Positions 47,652-55,227 of a DNA stretch of 64,000 nucleotides are shown here, one piece after another. Location: positions 381,476 to 445,475 of the forward strand of contig JAFWOT010000012.1 of the NCBI GenBank assembly GCA_017509785.1. Direction: 5' to 3'. The notes under the pieces are model-generated. The model was not told the origin of the DNA, did no database searches, and worked only from the letters and a program-made list of their open reading frames with translations. Numbering within the stretch: position 1 is the first letter of the stretch; each line of letters opens with the position of its first letter. The DNA is from Clostridia bacterium (GTDB lineage Bacteria; Bacillota; Clostridia; Christensenellales; CAG-138). A program made the translations under genes and the position numbers.

Positions 47652-47676
47652 AACGGAGCCGCACGGCTCCGTTTTT
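47652..47676. terminator. bidirectional terminator between the M18 and HD-phosphohydrolase genes
   Basis: AACGGAGCC/GGCTCCGTT, 9-bp stem with a 4-base loop; A-runs before and T-runs after. Confidence 0.9.
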
Positions 47677-47689
47677 TATACTTCGGTAT

Positions 47690-48694
47690 TCAGATCCAGT
47701 CCTTCGGGACGAAGAGACGCTTGTAGTCGTCAATTGCGTAGCGGTCTGTCATGCAGGCGATATGGTCGGCGACGCAGCGCTCTATCCCGTCATACGGGAT
47801 ATTGGCTTTGAATTCCTCGGGGATATCGTCGACGTGGTCGAGATAATGATACCACAGCGCGCGGATGACGCCCTCGGCCTTGCCCTCCTCCGCTTTAGCC
47901 ACGGGGTTGAAATACAGGTTCTCAAAGAGGAAATCGCGGAGCTTGTTGAATTCCCGCCACATATCTTCGCTCATGCGGACGAATGGCTGCCCCGAGGATT
48001 CGTTCAGCACGTTGATTATAAGCGTGTTGATCCTTTCCCCGTGGGAGGCGCCTATCCTTTCGCGGCAGGAATCGGGGAGCATATCCTCGGAGAGTATGCC
48101 GGCGCGGACAGCGTCGTCTATGTCGTGATTGATGTAGGCGATGCGGTCGGATATGGAAACGACGCAGCCCTCCAGCGTGACGGGGCTTCCCTTTGACGTG
48201 TGGTTGACGATACCGTCGCGCACCTCGAAAGTGAGGTTCAGGCCTCGCCCGTCGTTTTCAAGCTTTTCGACCACGCGCAGGCTCTGCACGTTGTGCTCGA
48301 ACCCGCCGGGGACGAGATCGGAAAGCACCTTCTCCCCCGCGTGACCGAACGGCGTATGCCCGAGATCGTGCCCCAGAGCTATGGCCTCCGTCAGATCCTC
48401 GTTGAGGCGCAGCCCGCGCGATATCGTCCGCGCTATCTGGCTGACCTCCAGCGTATGCGTGAGGCGGGTTCGGTAATGATCCCCCACGGGGGAAAGGAAC
48501 ACCTGCGTCTTATGCTTCAGCCTGCGGAAGCTCTTGCAGTGGAGTATGCGGTCGCGGTCCCTCGTGAACTCCGTCCTTATCGGGCATGGAGAGATCGGCC
48601 TCTCCCTCCCCCTCGTTTCGGAGGAGAGACAGGCGTACCCGGAAAGGTTCTCCCTTTCGAGCTGCTCTGTAAGCTTTCGGAATGAATCGTCCAT
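47690..48694 (-). CDS. dGTPase-like HD-domain triphosphohydrolase
   Basis: A 334-residue deoxynucleotide triphosphohydrolase. The HD metal site is visible: RTRLTHTLEVSQIARTISRGL (first His) and ALGHDLGHTPFGHAGE (HD pair plus two more His). SPCPIRTEFTRDRDRILHCKSFRRLKHKTQVF is the standard N-terminal block of this family. It probably hydrolyses dGTP to deoxyguanosine and tripolyphosphate. It starts 1 bp after the SpoVB-like gene ends; the ribosome site is weak, so it likely depends on translation of that gene. Confidence 0.9.
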   Translation of the reverse strand: MDDSFRKLTEQLERENLSGYACLSSETRGRERPISPCPIRTEFTRDRDRILHCKSFRRLKHKTQVFLSPVGDHYRTRLTHTLEVSQIARTISRGLRLNEDLTEAIALGHDLGHTPFGHAGEKVLSDLVPGGFEHNVQSLRVVEKLENDGRGLNLTFEVRDGIVNHTSKGSPVTLEGCVVSISDRIAYINHDIDDAVRAGILSEDMLPDSCRERIGASHGERINTLIINVLNESSGQPFVRMSEDMWREFNKLRDFLFENLYFNPVAKAEEGKAEGVIRALWYHYLDHVDDIPEEFKANIPYDGIERCVADHIACMTDRYAIDDYKRLFVPKDWI

Positions 48695-48695
48695 T

Positions 48696-50420
48696 CTATT
48701 TTTTGACCCTGAATATCTTCGCAAGCTTTCTCGAACCCGGCATGAAGCTGAGATCATCCTTATTGAAGGCGCGGAACACGAAGAGGCAAGCGGCGTATAC
48801 CGCGACGCCCACGACTACGGAGCCGAGGGTAGCCGCAGTCGGGTGACCCGTCTTATATATCAGCTGATAAGCCAGATGCACGAACACGCCCATTATGAGC
48901 GCGGAGAGGAGCGGCTTTCCGAAGGTATCGAACCAGCGCACCTTCATATCGGTATGGTTGATGGTATAGACTGTGTCGCCGATCCCCGCGACGACGTAGC
49001 AGAGCACGGTCGATATCGCCGCGCCGAGCACGCCGAGCTTCGTGTACTTCATGAGCACGATCATCGAAACTATCTTCACGACGCCGCCGACGATGAGGAA
49101 GTAGACGGGGACCTTCTGCCTGCCCATGCCCTGGATGACGCCCGTCAGCGTCTGAACGAGGGAGAGGAAAAGCACGCCGATAGCGGAGATCTGCATTATG
49201 CCGCCGGAAAGGGTGTATATGCTGATCTCCTGCCCGGGCTTCATGTTGAGTATCTGCGGGATGAACCCGGAGATGAGATACTTGCCGTTTTCGCCGACGG
49301 AGGCGCCGACCTTATGATAGAGCATCGCCATTACGGGGGCGCCCAGCACGAAGAGCCCGACGGCGCAGGGCGCGCCTATGAGCATGGCGAGCTTCATACC
49401 CGTTGCGCCGACCTTCCTTATGCCGCGCCTGTCTCGTGCGGCGGTCATCGGCGCTATCGCGGGGACGAGGCTCATCGAGAGCGCGAGAGTCAGCACGGCG
49501 GGCATGTTGATGAGCGGGGTCACGTATGAGCGCAGGGCGACGAAGCCGTCCCCCGCCATCGTCTCCGCGAGCTCCGCTTCAAAGCCGAGGCTCAGATAGC
49601 GGGCGTTTAAAAGCCTCTTTATGAATATCGAATCCGCGATACCGGTGATGGGCATAATGGAGGCGCCTATCGTGATGGGGATGGCTATTGCGAGCAGCCC
49701 CATGCCGACGCGCTTCATGGTGGACTTCGAGACGTTCATGCTCTCCAGCTTGTAGGAGGGGAGCAGACGGCGGTTGCGCCTGTAAACTATCCATATGACG
49801 GCAAGGCCCATGACCTCGGATATGCTGATGCCGATGAGCGTGCCCATGGCCCAGAGCTCGGGCCTTGCGGGGAAGAGCTTTACGAAGAGGAGCGCCAGCG
49901 AGTAGGAGGCTATGAGCTTGCCGACCTGCTCCGTTATCTGCGAAAGAGCCGTCCCCGTCATCATCTGCATGCCCTGCAGATAGCCGCGGTACGCACACAT
50001 GACGGAAACGATGAGCAGTGAGGGCGCGAGCGCCATTATCGAGTACTTCGCGTCGGGTACGTCGGCAAGGCGGGCGATGAGACCGCTGCCCGCGAAGAGC
50101 AGCACCGTCGTCACTATGCCGATGCCCAGAAGCAGAAGCATCGCCGTTTTGAATACGGCCGTCGCTCCCTTCTTATCGCCGACGGCGACCTTCTCGGAGA
50201 CGAGCTTCGATATGGCGGTCGGGAACCCGGCGGATGAGATCACGAGCAGCCATGAGTAATACGGGTAGGCCGTAGCATAATAGATCATGCCGTCGAGCTG
50301 GCCCCTTTGGAGAATGTTCGTCAGCGGGATGCGGTAGAACGCGCCTATTATCTTGACTATGAGCCCTGCTATACCGAGTATCGCGGCTCCTTTGATGAAG
50401 GATTTTTTGTTCTTTTCCAT
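48696..50420 (-). CDS. SpoVB-like flippase (MOP superfamily)
   Basis: A 574-residue polytopic membrane protein with about fourteen hydrophobic segments. The opening KSFIKGAAILGIAGLIVKIIGAFYRIPLTNIL is the signature of the SpoVB/YtgP polysaccharide flippase branch, and GFPTAISKLVSEKVAVGDKKGA follows. B. subtilis SpoVB is needed for spore cortex; other branch members flip lipid II. No adjacent murein gene helps decide. It starts an operon with the dGTPase-like gene. Confidence 0.88.
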   Translation of the reverse strand: MEKNKKSFIKGAAILGIAGLIVKIIGAFYRIPLTNILQRGQLDGMIYYATAYPYYSWLLVISSAGFPTAISKLVSEKVAVGDKKGATAVFKTAMLLLLGIGIVTTVLLFAGSGLIARLADVPDAKYSIMALAPSLLIVSVMCAYRGYLQGMQMMTGTALSQITEQVGKLIASYSLALLFVKLFPARPELWAMGTLIGISISEVMGLAVIWIVYRRNRRLLPSYKLESMNVSKSTMKRVGMGLLAIAIPITIGASIMPITGIADSIFIKRLLNARYLSLGFEAELAETMAGDGFVALRSYVTPLINMPAVLTLALSMSLVPAIAPMTAARDRRGIRKVGATGMKLAMLIGAPCAVGLFVLGAPVMAMLYHKVGASVGENGKYLISGFIPQILNMKPGQEISIYTLSGGIMQISAIGVLFLSLVQTLTGVIQGMGRQKVPVYFLIVGGVVKIVSMIVLMKYTKLGVLGAAISTVLCYVVAGIGDTVYTINHTDMKVRWFDTFGKPLLSALIMGVFVHLAYQLIYKTGHPTAATLGSVVVGVAVYAACLFVFRAFNKDDLSFMPGSRKLAKIFRVKK

Positions 50421-50444
50421 ATCTTCTCCACCGGTAGGAATAAT

Positions 50445-50473
50445 TGGGTATGATCGATCAACCTATATTATAA
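50445..50473 (-). promoter_or_regulatory. possible sigma-E (or sigma-A) promoter of the SpoVB-like gene
   Basis: TTATAAT (50467-50473), 14 bp, CATACCCA (50445-50452) matches the sigma-E boxes at 5/7 and 6/8. The same TATAAT could be a sigma-A -10 box but lacks a good -35. Confidence 0.3.
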
Positions 50474-50547
50474 CTCATATCGTCCGAATATGCACGAACT
50501 TTTTTTGAAGCATATCCCCGTTCCCTCATTTTTAATTCCGAGCCCAC

Positions 50548-50576
50548 TTCACATCCGCCTTTTTCCATGGTATAAT
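50548..50576 (+). promoter_or_regulatory. promoter of pepF
   Basis: TTCACA (50548-50553), 17 bp, TATAAT (50571-50576). Confidence 0.75.
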
Positions 50577-50620
50577 CTATTTGTTAAAATATGGCTCAAG
50601 CCGCAGAAAGGAATCTTATT

Positions 50621-52420
50621 ATGGCACAGAAACACATACCCAAGCGCTCCGAAGTCGAAAAGCAGTATACCTGGGCGACCGAGGATCTCTTCGCCACGGA
50701 CGGCCTCTGGGAGGAGGCTCTTGAGGCGGCGAAGGTCTACCCCGGGCTCATTTTCGCTTACCGCGGGCAGCTCGGCTCCTCCGCTCAGAAGCTCTACGAG
50801 TACCTTCAGCTCTGCGACGAGATGCAGGTCAAGGTCGAGCGTCTCGCCAATTACGCGATGCGCAAGTCCGACGAGGACACCGGCAACTCCTTCTATCAGG
50901 GTTACAAGGGCAAGATCATGAACCTTTACGTCGCCATCGAGAGCGCGGATTCCTTCTCCACACCGGAGCTGATCGCGATCCCCGACAAGACCATCGAGGA
51001 GTTCTACCGCGATCTGCCCGAACTGAAGCTCTATACGAGGAAGCTCTCCAAGATCCGCAAGTATAAGGCGCACACCCTCTCCGACGCGGAGGAGCGCGTG
51101 CTGGCTCTGGCGGGTCAGGTGATGGGCGCCCCCGGCGAGACCGCCTCCGCCTTCCGCAACGCGGATATCCGCTTCCCCTCCATAAAGGACGCGGAAGGGA
51201 ACGAGCTCGTGGTCACGCAGGGGTCCTTCATCCCCCTCATGGAGAATCCCGATCCCGCCGTCAGGAAGGCAGCTTTCGAGAGCCTCTACCACACCTTCGC
51301 GCAGTTCAAGAACACCTCCGCCGCATTCCTCGATTCTCAGGTGAAGGGTCTCATATTCAACGCCCGCGCAAGGAATTACAATTCCACCCTGGAGGCCGCT
51401 CTCGACCGCACCGAGGTGCCCGTTTCCGTATACCACAACCTCATAAACTCCGTGCATGAGAACCTCAAGTATCTGCACAGGTACGTCGAACTGAGGAAGC
51501 GCCTGATGGGCGCAGACGAGCTCCACATGTACGATCTCTACACCCCGATCGTCGGCGACGCCGACCGCGAGATCCCCTACGAGGAAGCGAAGAAGATAAT
51601 CGTGAAGGCGCTGGCTCCCCTGGGCGAGGAGTACCTCTCCATACTGCAGGAGGGCTTCGACAACCGCTGGATCGACGTTTACGAGAACGAGGGAAAGCGC
51701 GGCGGCGCGTACTCCTCCTGCGGGGATCCGCATCCCTACGTGCTCCTCAACCAGAAGGATACGCTCGATTCCATGTTCACCATCGCGCACGAGATGGGGC
51801 ATTCGCTCCACACCGTCTACTCGATGAAGAATCAGCCCGTCTGCCAGCAGGATTACGTCATATTCGTCGCGGAGATCGCCTCCACCTGCAACGAGGTGCT
51901 GCTCGTCAGGCATCTGCTCAATAACACGACCGACAAGCGCGAGAGGGCGTACCTCATCAACCACTTCCTCGAGAGCTTCCGCGGCACAGTCTACCGCCAG
52001 ACGATGTTCGCCGAGTTCGAGCTCTTCATGAACGAGCTTGCCGAGAAGGGCGAGACCCTCACCGCCGACGCGCTCTGCGAGAAGTATTACGACCTCAACA
52101 AGCAGTATTTCGGCGAAGCCATCACCGTGGATCCCGAGATCGCCTACGAGTGGGAGCGCATACCGCACTTCTTCTATAACTTCTACGTGTTCCAGTACGC
52201 GACGGGCTTCTCCGCCGCCTGCGCGATCGCCAACCGCATTCTCACCGAGGGCGAGCCCGCTGTTGCGGATTACAAGAAGTTCCTCTCCGCCGGCGGCTCC
52301 ATGGACCCCATCAGCATACTGAAGCTCGCGGGAGTCGACATGACCACCGCCGCCCCCATCAACGAGGCGCTGAAGCTCTTCGGCGAGCTGCTCGATGAGA
52401 TGGAAGAGCTGATGAAGTAA
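50621..52420 (+). CDS. pepF: oligoendopeptidase F (M3B)
   Basis: A 599-residue cytosolic zinc peptidase that cuts peptides of about 7-17 residues. The zinc motif reads HEMGHSLHT (about 385), followed by the distal Glu in EIASTCNEVLL. N-terminal helices start KRSEVEKQYTWATEDLF, and the end contains YVFQYATGFSAACAIANRIL, both usual for PepF. The ATG at 50621 is preceded by AAAGGAA; an upstream ATG at 50591 lacks one. Monocistronic with a strong terminator. Confidence 0.96.
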   Translation: MAQKHIPKRSEVEKQYTWATEDLFATDGLWEEALEAAKVYPGLIFAYRGQLGSSAQKLYEYLQLCDEMQVKVERLANYAMRKSDEDTGNSFYQGYKGKIMNLYVAIESADSFSTPELIAIPDKTIEEFYRDLPELKLYTRKLSKIRKYKAHTLSDAEERVLALAGQVMGAPGETASAFRNADIRFPSIKDAEGNELVVTQGSFIPLMENPDPAVRKAAFESLYHTFAQFKNTSAAFLDSQVKGLIFNARARNYNSTLEAALDRTEVPVSVYHNLINSVHENLKYLHRYVELRKRLMGADELHMYDLYTPIVGDADREIPYEEAKKIIVKALAPLGEEYLSILQEGFDNRWIDVYENEGKRGGAYSSCGDPHPYVLLNQKDTLDSMFTIAHEMGHSLHTVYSMKNQPVCQQDYVIFVAEIASTCNEVLLVRHLLNNTTDKRERAYLINHFLESFRGTVYRQTMFAEFELFMNELAEKGETLTADALCEKYYDLNKQYFGEAITVDPEIAYEWERIPHFFYNFYVFQYATGFSAACAIANRILTEGEPAVADYKKFLSAGGSMDPISILKLAGVDMTTAAPINEALKLFGELLDEMEELMK

Positions 52421-52436
52421 GAAAAAAGCGACTTCA

Positions 52437-52463
52437 AAAGGCTGCCCGCGGGCAGCCTTTTTT
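52437..52463 (+). terminator. terminator of pepF
   Basis: AAAGGCTGCCC/GGGCAGCCTTT, 11-bp arms, followed by TTTTTT. Confidence 0.92.
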
Positions 52464-52510
52464 CACTTATTACAGTGATTGCCGTCAAGGCGTGTGAATA
52501 AACGTGAACG

Positions 52511-52560
52511 CGCCTTCCCTTGGGGGAAGGTGGCGGCGAAGCCGACGGATAAGGGATCGC
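52511..52560. repeat. short intergenic repeat of the gut-Clostridia type
   Basis: CCTTCCC/GGGAAGG hairpin followed by GGTGGCGGCGAAGCCGACGG. Sequences of this form are common between genes in gut Clostridia; its family cannot be named without a search. The gap 52464-52875 holds only repeats and hairpins, among them AATGCACCC/GGGTGCATT at 52739-52768. Confidence 0.55.
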
Positions 52561-52584
52561 ACCTCCTGCTCCCGTGGGCACTAA

Positions 52585-52686
52585 GATTCAGAACTCCCGC
52601 TTCGTAGCCGCTTGGTTTATATCATACTTGAGTGCGCGAAGCTTTGGGAGAATTTGCTTATGGGCAAATTCTCGGAGTTCTGAATC
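52585..52686. repeat. 102-bp palindromic (MITE-like) element
   Basis: Perfect 13-bp terminal inverted repeats GATTCAGAACTCC (52585-52597) and GGAGTTCTGAATC (52674-52686) enclose a second inverted repeat, GAGAATTTGC with GCAAATTCTC (52650-52674). A 93-codon open frame crosses it on the minus strand but is not believed to be a gene. The left end overlaps GGGCACTAAGATTCAGAACTC (52576-52596), close to the tRNA-Trp 3' end. Confidence 0.7.
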
Positions 52687-52875
52687 AGTCGGTCTCTTTG
52701 TCAAATAATTATTTGGGCTTGATAGGGGGTTTTGATGCAATGCACCCTTACGCCGTTTTGGGTGCATTATGCTTTGTCCGGATGCATCCGTCGTCATCGT
52801 ATTAAACAGCAGATCGCGTTTAAAGCTGCGATCCTGCATTTCACGGCCGATTTTCGACCTCTCAGGCAAAAACAG

Positions 52876-52904
52876 ATGACAAGCCGGGGGAGGTGTGATA
52901 TGCT
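52876..52904 (+). promoter_or_regulatory. promoter of the LytTR-DUF3021 pair
   Basis: ATGACA (52876-52881), 17 bp, TATGCT (52899-52904). A CTTTC/GAAAG inverted repeat lies at the start of transcription (52903-52918), a possible binding site for the LytTR protein. Confidence 0.5.
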
Positions 52905-52927
52905 TTCACCGTCGAAAGGAGGTCAAA

Positions 52928-53356
52928 ATGAAGGTAGACATTAAACAAACGACAGAAGCGGAAGAGCCGTATGCGGTGATCTACTGCAGGGAGATAAACA
53001 CCGAGGTGCTCTCCGCCGCGGAAGCGCTGGGGCGCACAGGCGACGTGATCACGGCTTACGATAACGGAAGCATAGTCGTCATCGGAAAAAAAGATCTGTA
53101 CATGATCCGCGCGGAGGAGGGAAAGACCCGCCTATACACTGCCGACGCATCCTATGAGACCGCAAAGCCGCTAAAGGATTTCGAGAACCTTTCGGGGTTC
53201 ATGCGCATCTCAAAGTTCTGCATAATCAATCTTGAGACCATAAAAAGGTTCGATCCGATGTTCTCGGGCTCTATGCAGGTGACCCTCAAAAACGGATCGA
53301 AGGATTATATCTCACGGAAGTACCTGCCGGACGTCAAAAAATATCTTGGACTGTAA
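52928..53356 (+). CDS. LytTR-domain transcriptional regulator
   Basis: A 142-residue one-domain regulator. The C-terminal LytTR DNA-binding domain (about 45-140) shows ISKFCIINLETIKRFDPMFSGSMQVTLKNGSKDYISRKYLPDVKKYL, the common ending. The first 45 residues form a short alpha/beta lead-in with no receiver domain. Stand-alone LytTR proteins often control the membrane protein next to them, here a DUF3021 protein. AAAGGAGGTC precedes the ATG at 52928. Confidence 0.92.
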   Translation: MKVDIKQTTEAEEPYAVIYCREINTEVLSAAEALGRTGDVITAYDNGSIVVIGKKDLYMIRAEEGKTRLYTADASYETAKPLKDFENLSGFMRISKFCIINLETIKRFDPMFSGSMQVTLKNGSKDYISRKYLPDVKKYLGL

Positions 53357-53369
53357 AGGAGTGATAATA

Positions 53370-53789
53370 ATGAAGAAATTACTTAATGCTGCCTGGAGCG
53401 GCATAGCGCTTTCCGCCGCGGTATTCGTTGTGACCAGCATGCTGATCGGCTTTGCGCACGGCGAAGCTCAGTTTGCCAGCGGGAGCAGCATGGCGCGCAT
53501 GTGCGTCGCGGTGCTGGTGATCGGCCTCGGCTTCGGCGTGCCTTCGCTGATCTATGAGACCGAGCTCCCCACCGGGCTGAAGGTGCTGATCCACATGGGC
53601 ACGGGCGTCATCGTGATGCTGGCGACCTCGCTCGTGATCGGCTGGATCGATTTTTCCCGCGGTTGGAAGGTCTGTCTGCTGTATGCCGCTCTGCAGATCG
53701 CCGTCGCGTTCATACTCTGGCTATTGACCTGCGTTCGCACAAAAAAAGATGCGGAAGACATGAACAAGCGCATAGAGGACAAGAAATGA
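53370..53789 (+). CDS. DUF3021 family membrane protein
   Basis: A 139-residue protein with four hydrophobic segments (about 10-30, 42-62, 72-92, 99-118) and a charged tail. The pairing and layout fit DUF3021 proteins, which lie directly after LytTR regulators in Firmicutes and are thought to inhibit them from the membrane. AAAGGAGTGAT precedes the ATG at 53370. Function is inferred from the pairing. Confidence 0.8.
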   Translation: MKKLLNAAWSGIALSAAVFVVTSMLIGFAHGEAQFASGSSMARMCVAVLVIGLGFGVPSLIYETELPTGLKVLIHMGTGVIVMLATSLVIGWIDFSRGWKVCLLYAALQIAVAFILWLLTCVRTKKDAEDMNKRIEDKK

Positions 53790-53857
53790 TGCAAAAAAGG
53801 ACATGAAGATCAAAGCCCGGCGAAGCGACCCGTCGGGCTTTGGCAATAGGTTTGGTA

Positions 53858-54223
53858 TCAGTTGCCGCGTTCTGTACCGTTCTTTGCAGTGTTTACAGAA
53901 GAGATCAGAATTCGCTTGATCTCAAGGCAATCGTCTAAAAGTGAGGCCGCCTGTTGTGCATCAAGGTAATCCGATTTTTGCAGGATATGAAGCCAATACT
54001 CCGTCTCCGCGGTTTCCTTTAACGCTATCTGGAGCTTTGAAACGAAGTCGGCTTTGCTCTGCCCATATTGGGCCTCGCTGATATTCGCCCCTATTGACGT
54101 GCCGCTGCGGAGTATCTGTTTTGAAAGGATTGTCTCGTGTTTTTCCTTAACAAGATAACGGTGCAGCTTGACTATGCGGGCGCCGAAATCGATGGTTTTT
54201 TCTATCAGGACGTTTTCTTTCAT
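53858..54223 (-). CDS. four helix bundle protein (S23/TIGR02436-like)
   Basis: A 121-residue all-helical protein. VEKTIDFGARIVKLHRYL, KQILRSGTSIGANISEAQYGQSKADFVSKLQIALKETAETEYWLHIL and LDDCLEIKRILISSVNTAK are the standard blocks of the family first found as proteins encoded by 23S rRNA intervening sequences and now often seen in mobile or variable regions. No rRNA gene is near. AGAGGTGAT precedes the ATG. It lies in an AT-rich, repeat-bearing stretch. Confidence 0.9.
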   Translation of the reverse strand: MKENVLIEKTIDFGARIVKLHRYLVKEKHETILSKQILRSGTSIGANISEAQYGQSKADFVSKLQIALKETAETEYWLHILQKSDYLDAQQAASLLDDCLEIKRILISSVNTAKNGTERGN

Positions 54224-54240
54224 ACTATCACCTCTAAGAT

Positions 54241-54269
54241 ATTATACAGGAAACAGAGACATTTTTCAA
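54241..54269 (-). promoter_or_regulatory. promoter of the four-helix-bundle gene
   Basis: TTGAAA (54264-54269), 17 bp, TATAAT (54241-54246). Confidence 0.8.
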
Positions 54270-54312
54270 TTAATTTTTAGCTTTGCTGCGGGCAAAGCTA
54301 CCACAATTATTC

Positions 54313-54400
54313 ATTATTCATTCTTCAGTTTTCAGTATTCATTAAGAAAAGCCATCGCGCAAAGCGCATAATTAATAATGAAGACTGAAAAATGAATAAT
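54313..54400. repeat. 88-bp inverted-repeat element next to tRNA-Trp
   Basis: 22-bp terminal arms, starting ATTATTCATTCTTCAG and ending CTGAAAAATGAATAAT, pair at about 20 of 22 positions. The inside holds two short GCGC-containing hairpins. It is AT-rich and looks like a small MITE-type insertion. Confidence 0.65.
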
Positions 54401-54401
54401 A

Positions 54402-54445
54402 CAAAGCGAAAAGCCAACCGCTTGCGCGATCGGCTTTTCACTTTG
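54402..54445 (-). terminator. terminator of tRNA-Trp
   Basis: CAAAG/CTTTG and GAAAAGCC/GGCTTTTC arms separated by one mismatch. It starts directly after the CCA end on the minus strand. Confidence 0.8.
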
Positions 54446-54519
54446 TGGCAGGGGCACTAAGATTCGAACTCAGAAGAACGGTTTTGGAGACCGCTATGTT
54501 ACCATTACATCATGCCCCT
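54446..54519 (-). tRNA. tRNA-Trp(CCA)
   Basis: A 74-base cloverleaf with encoded CCA. Acceptor AGGGGCA/TGCCCCT, D stem ATGT/ACAT, anticodon stem GCGGT/ACCGT around CTCCAAA (anticodon CCA), T stem CTGAG/CTTAG around TTCGAAT, then G-CCA. It reads UGG. A consensus promoter and a terminator flank it. Confidence 0.96.
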
Positions 54520-54537
54520 ATGGCTTCAACGAAACGG

Positions 54538-54566
54538 ATTATAGCACTTGGGAGGGCGGTTGTCAA
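54538..54566 (-). promoter_or_regulatory. perfect consensus promoter of tRNA-Trp
   Basis: TTGACA (54561-54566), 17 bp, TATAAT (54538-54543). Confidence 0.93.
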
Positions 54567-54588
54567 GCCCAATTTTACAAAAAATTTA

Positions 54589-54617
54589 TTGACCGGCGAG
54601 CGGGTTTGGTTTACAAT
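54589..54617 (+). promoter_or_regulatory. promoter of the phosphopantetheinyl transferase gene, leaderless type
   Basis: TTGACC (54589-54594), 17 bp, TACAAT (54612-54617). Only 7 bases separate the -10 box from the ATG, so transcription should start on or next to the start codon. Confidence 0.75.
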
Positions 54618-54624
54618 CAATTAT

Positions 54625-55227
54625 ATGAACACACGGGTCGTTATCGTGAATACCGCGGGGGTTTTGCCGCTCCTTTCGGAGCCGGGGCGTTTTGCCTCGG
54701 AGGCGAGGCTCATCGAGTGCGCGGGGGCGGATCCGCAAAGGCGCATTCAGGCGCTTTCGGCGGAGCTGGCGCTCTCATACGCGCTCTCGGGGGATGAGCT
54801 TCTGCCGCCCGTATACTCGCGTGATGAGGGCGGCAGGCCGGTGATCGAGGGGGGCTTCATCAGCCTTTCCCACACCGAAGGGTTTGCGGCGGCGGTGTTC
54901 TCCCCCGTCCCCTGCGGGATAGATATCGAGGCTTACCGTCCCGTTTCGGAGGCTGCGGCGCGGAGGTTCCTCTGCCCGGCAGAGCTGACGGCTCCCGCCG
55001 AGCCCGCGCTCGCGCGGTTCGTCATAAAGGAGGCCTTCCTCAAGATGACCGGCGAAGGGGTTTTCGGCGGCATGAGCCGCATATTTGAGACCGGGGGTTT
55101 CGTTTTCCGGCGCGGAGTCGCCCGCGGGCGCTGTCTGCGCCTTGACGGAAAGGGCTATTTCTGCCGCCTTGTAACGCGTGAGAAGGTCGAACCCGAAGTG
55201 ATCTTTTATGATGGAGGGGCCGTATGA
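54625..55227 (+). CDS. 4'-phosphopantetheinyl transferase, Sfp type
   Basis: Transfers phosphopantetheine from CoA to carrier proteins. The 200-residue protein has the magnesium motif CGIDIE (about 99-104) and the FVIKEAFLKMTGEGV motif with the catalytic Glu (about 133-147), plus SLSHTEGFAAAVFS ahead. It is a short Sfp-type enzyme. An upstream extension of the frame runs through tRNA-Trp and is not coding. The ATG at 54625 has no ribosome site and lies 7 bases after the -10 box. The stop overlaps the lipase ATG (ATGA). A likely substrate is the acyl carrier protein at 62843. Confidence 0.9.
   Translation: MNTRVVIVNTAGVLPLLSEPGRFASEARLIECAGADPQRRIQALSAELALSYALSGDELLPPVYSRDEGGRPVIEGGFISLSHTEGFAAAVFSPVPCGIDIEAYRPVSEAAARRFLCPAELTAPAEPALARFVIKEAFLKMTGEGVFGGMSRIFETGGFVFRRGVARGRCLRLDGKGYFCRLVTREKVEPEVIFYDGGAV

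Noticed and set aside
52588..52869. A 93-codon frame on the minus strand
   Set aside because: It crosses the inverted repeats of the MITE-like element, shows no domain and has no convincing ribosome site; it is more likely chance within repeats.
52576..54471. A full genomic island bounded by tRNA-Trp attachment repeats
   Set aside because: No integrase or recombination gene is present and the outer match is only about 20 bases with one insertion; kept as a finding, not annotated as an island.
54445..54624. N-terminal extension of the phosphopantetheinyl transferase
   Set aside because: The open frame upstream of 54625 overlaps tRNA-Trp and both promoters, and its translation is unlike the family.
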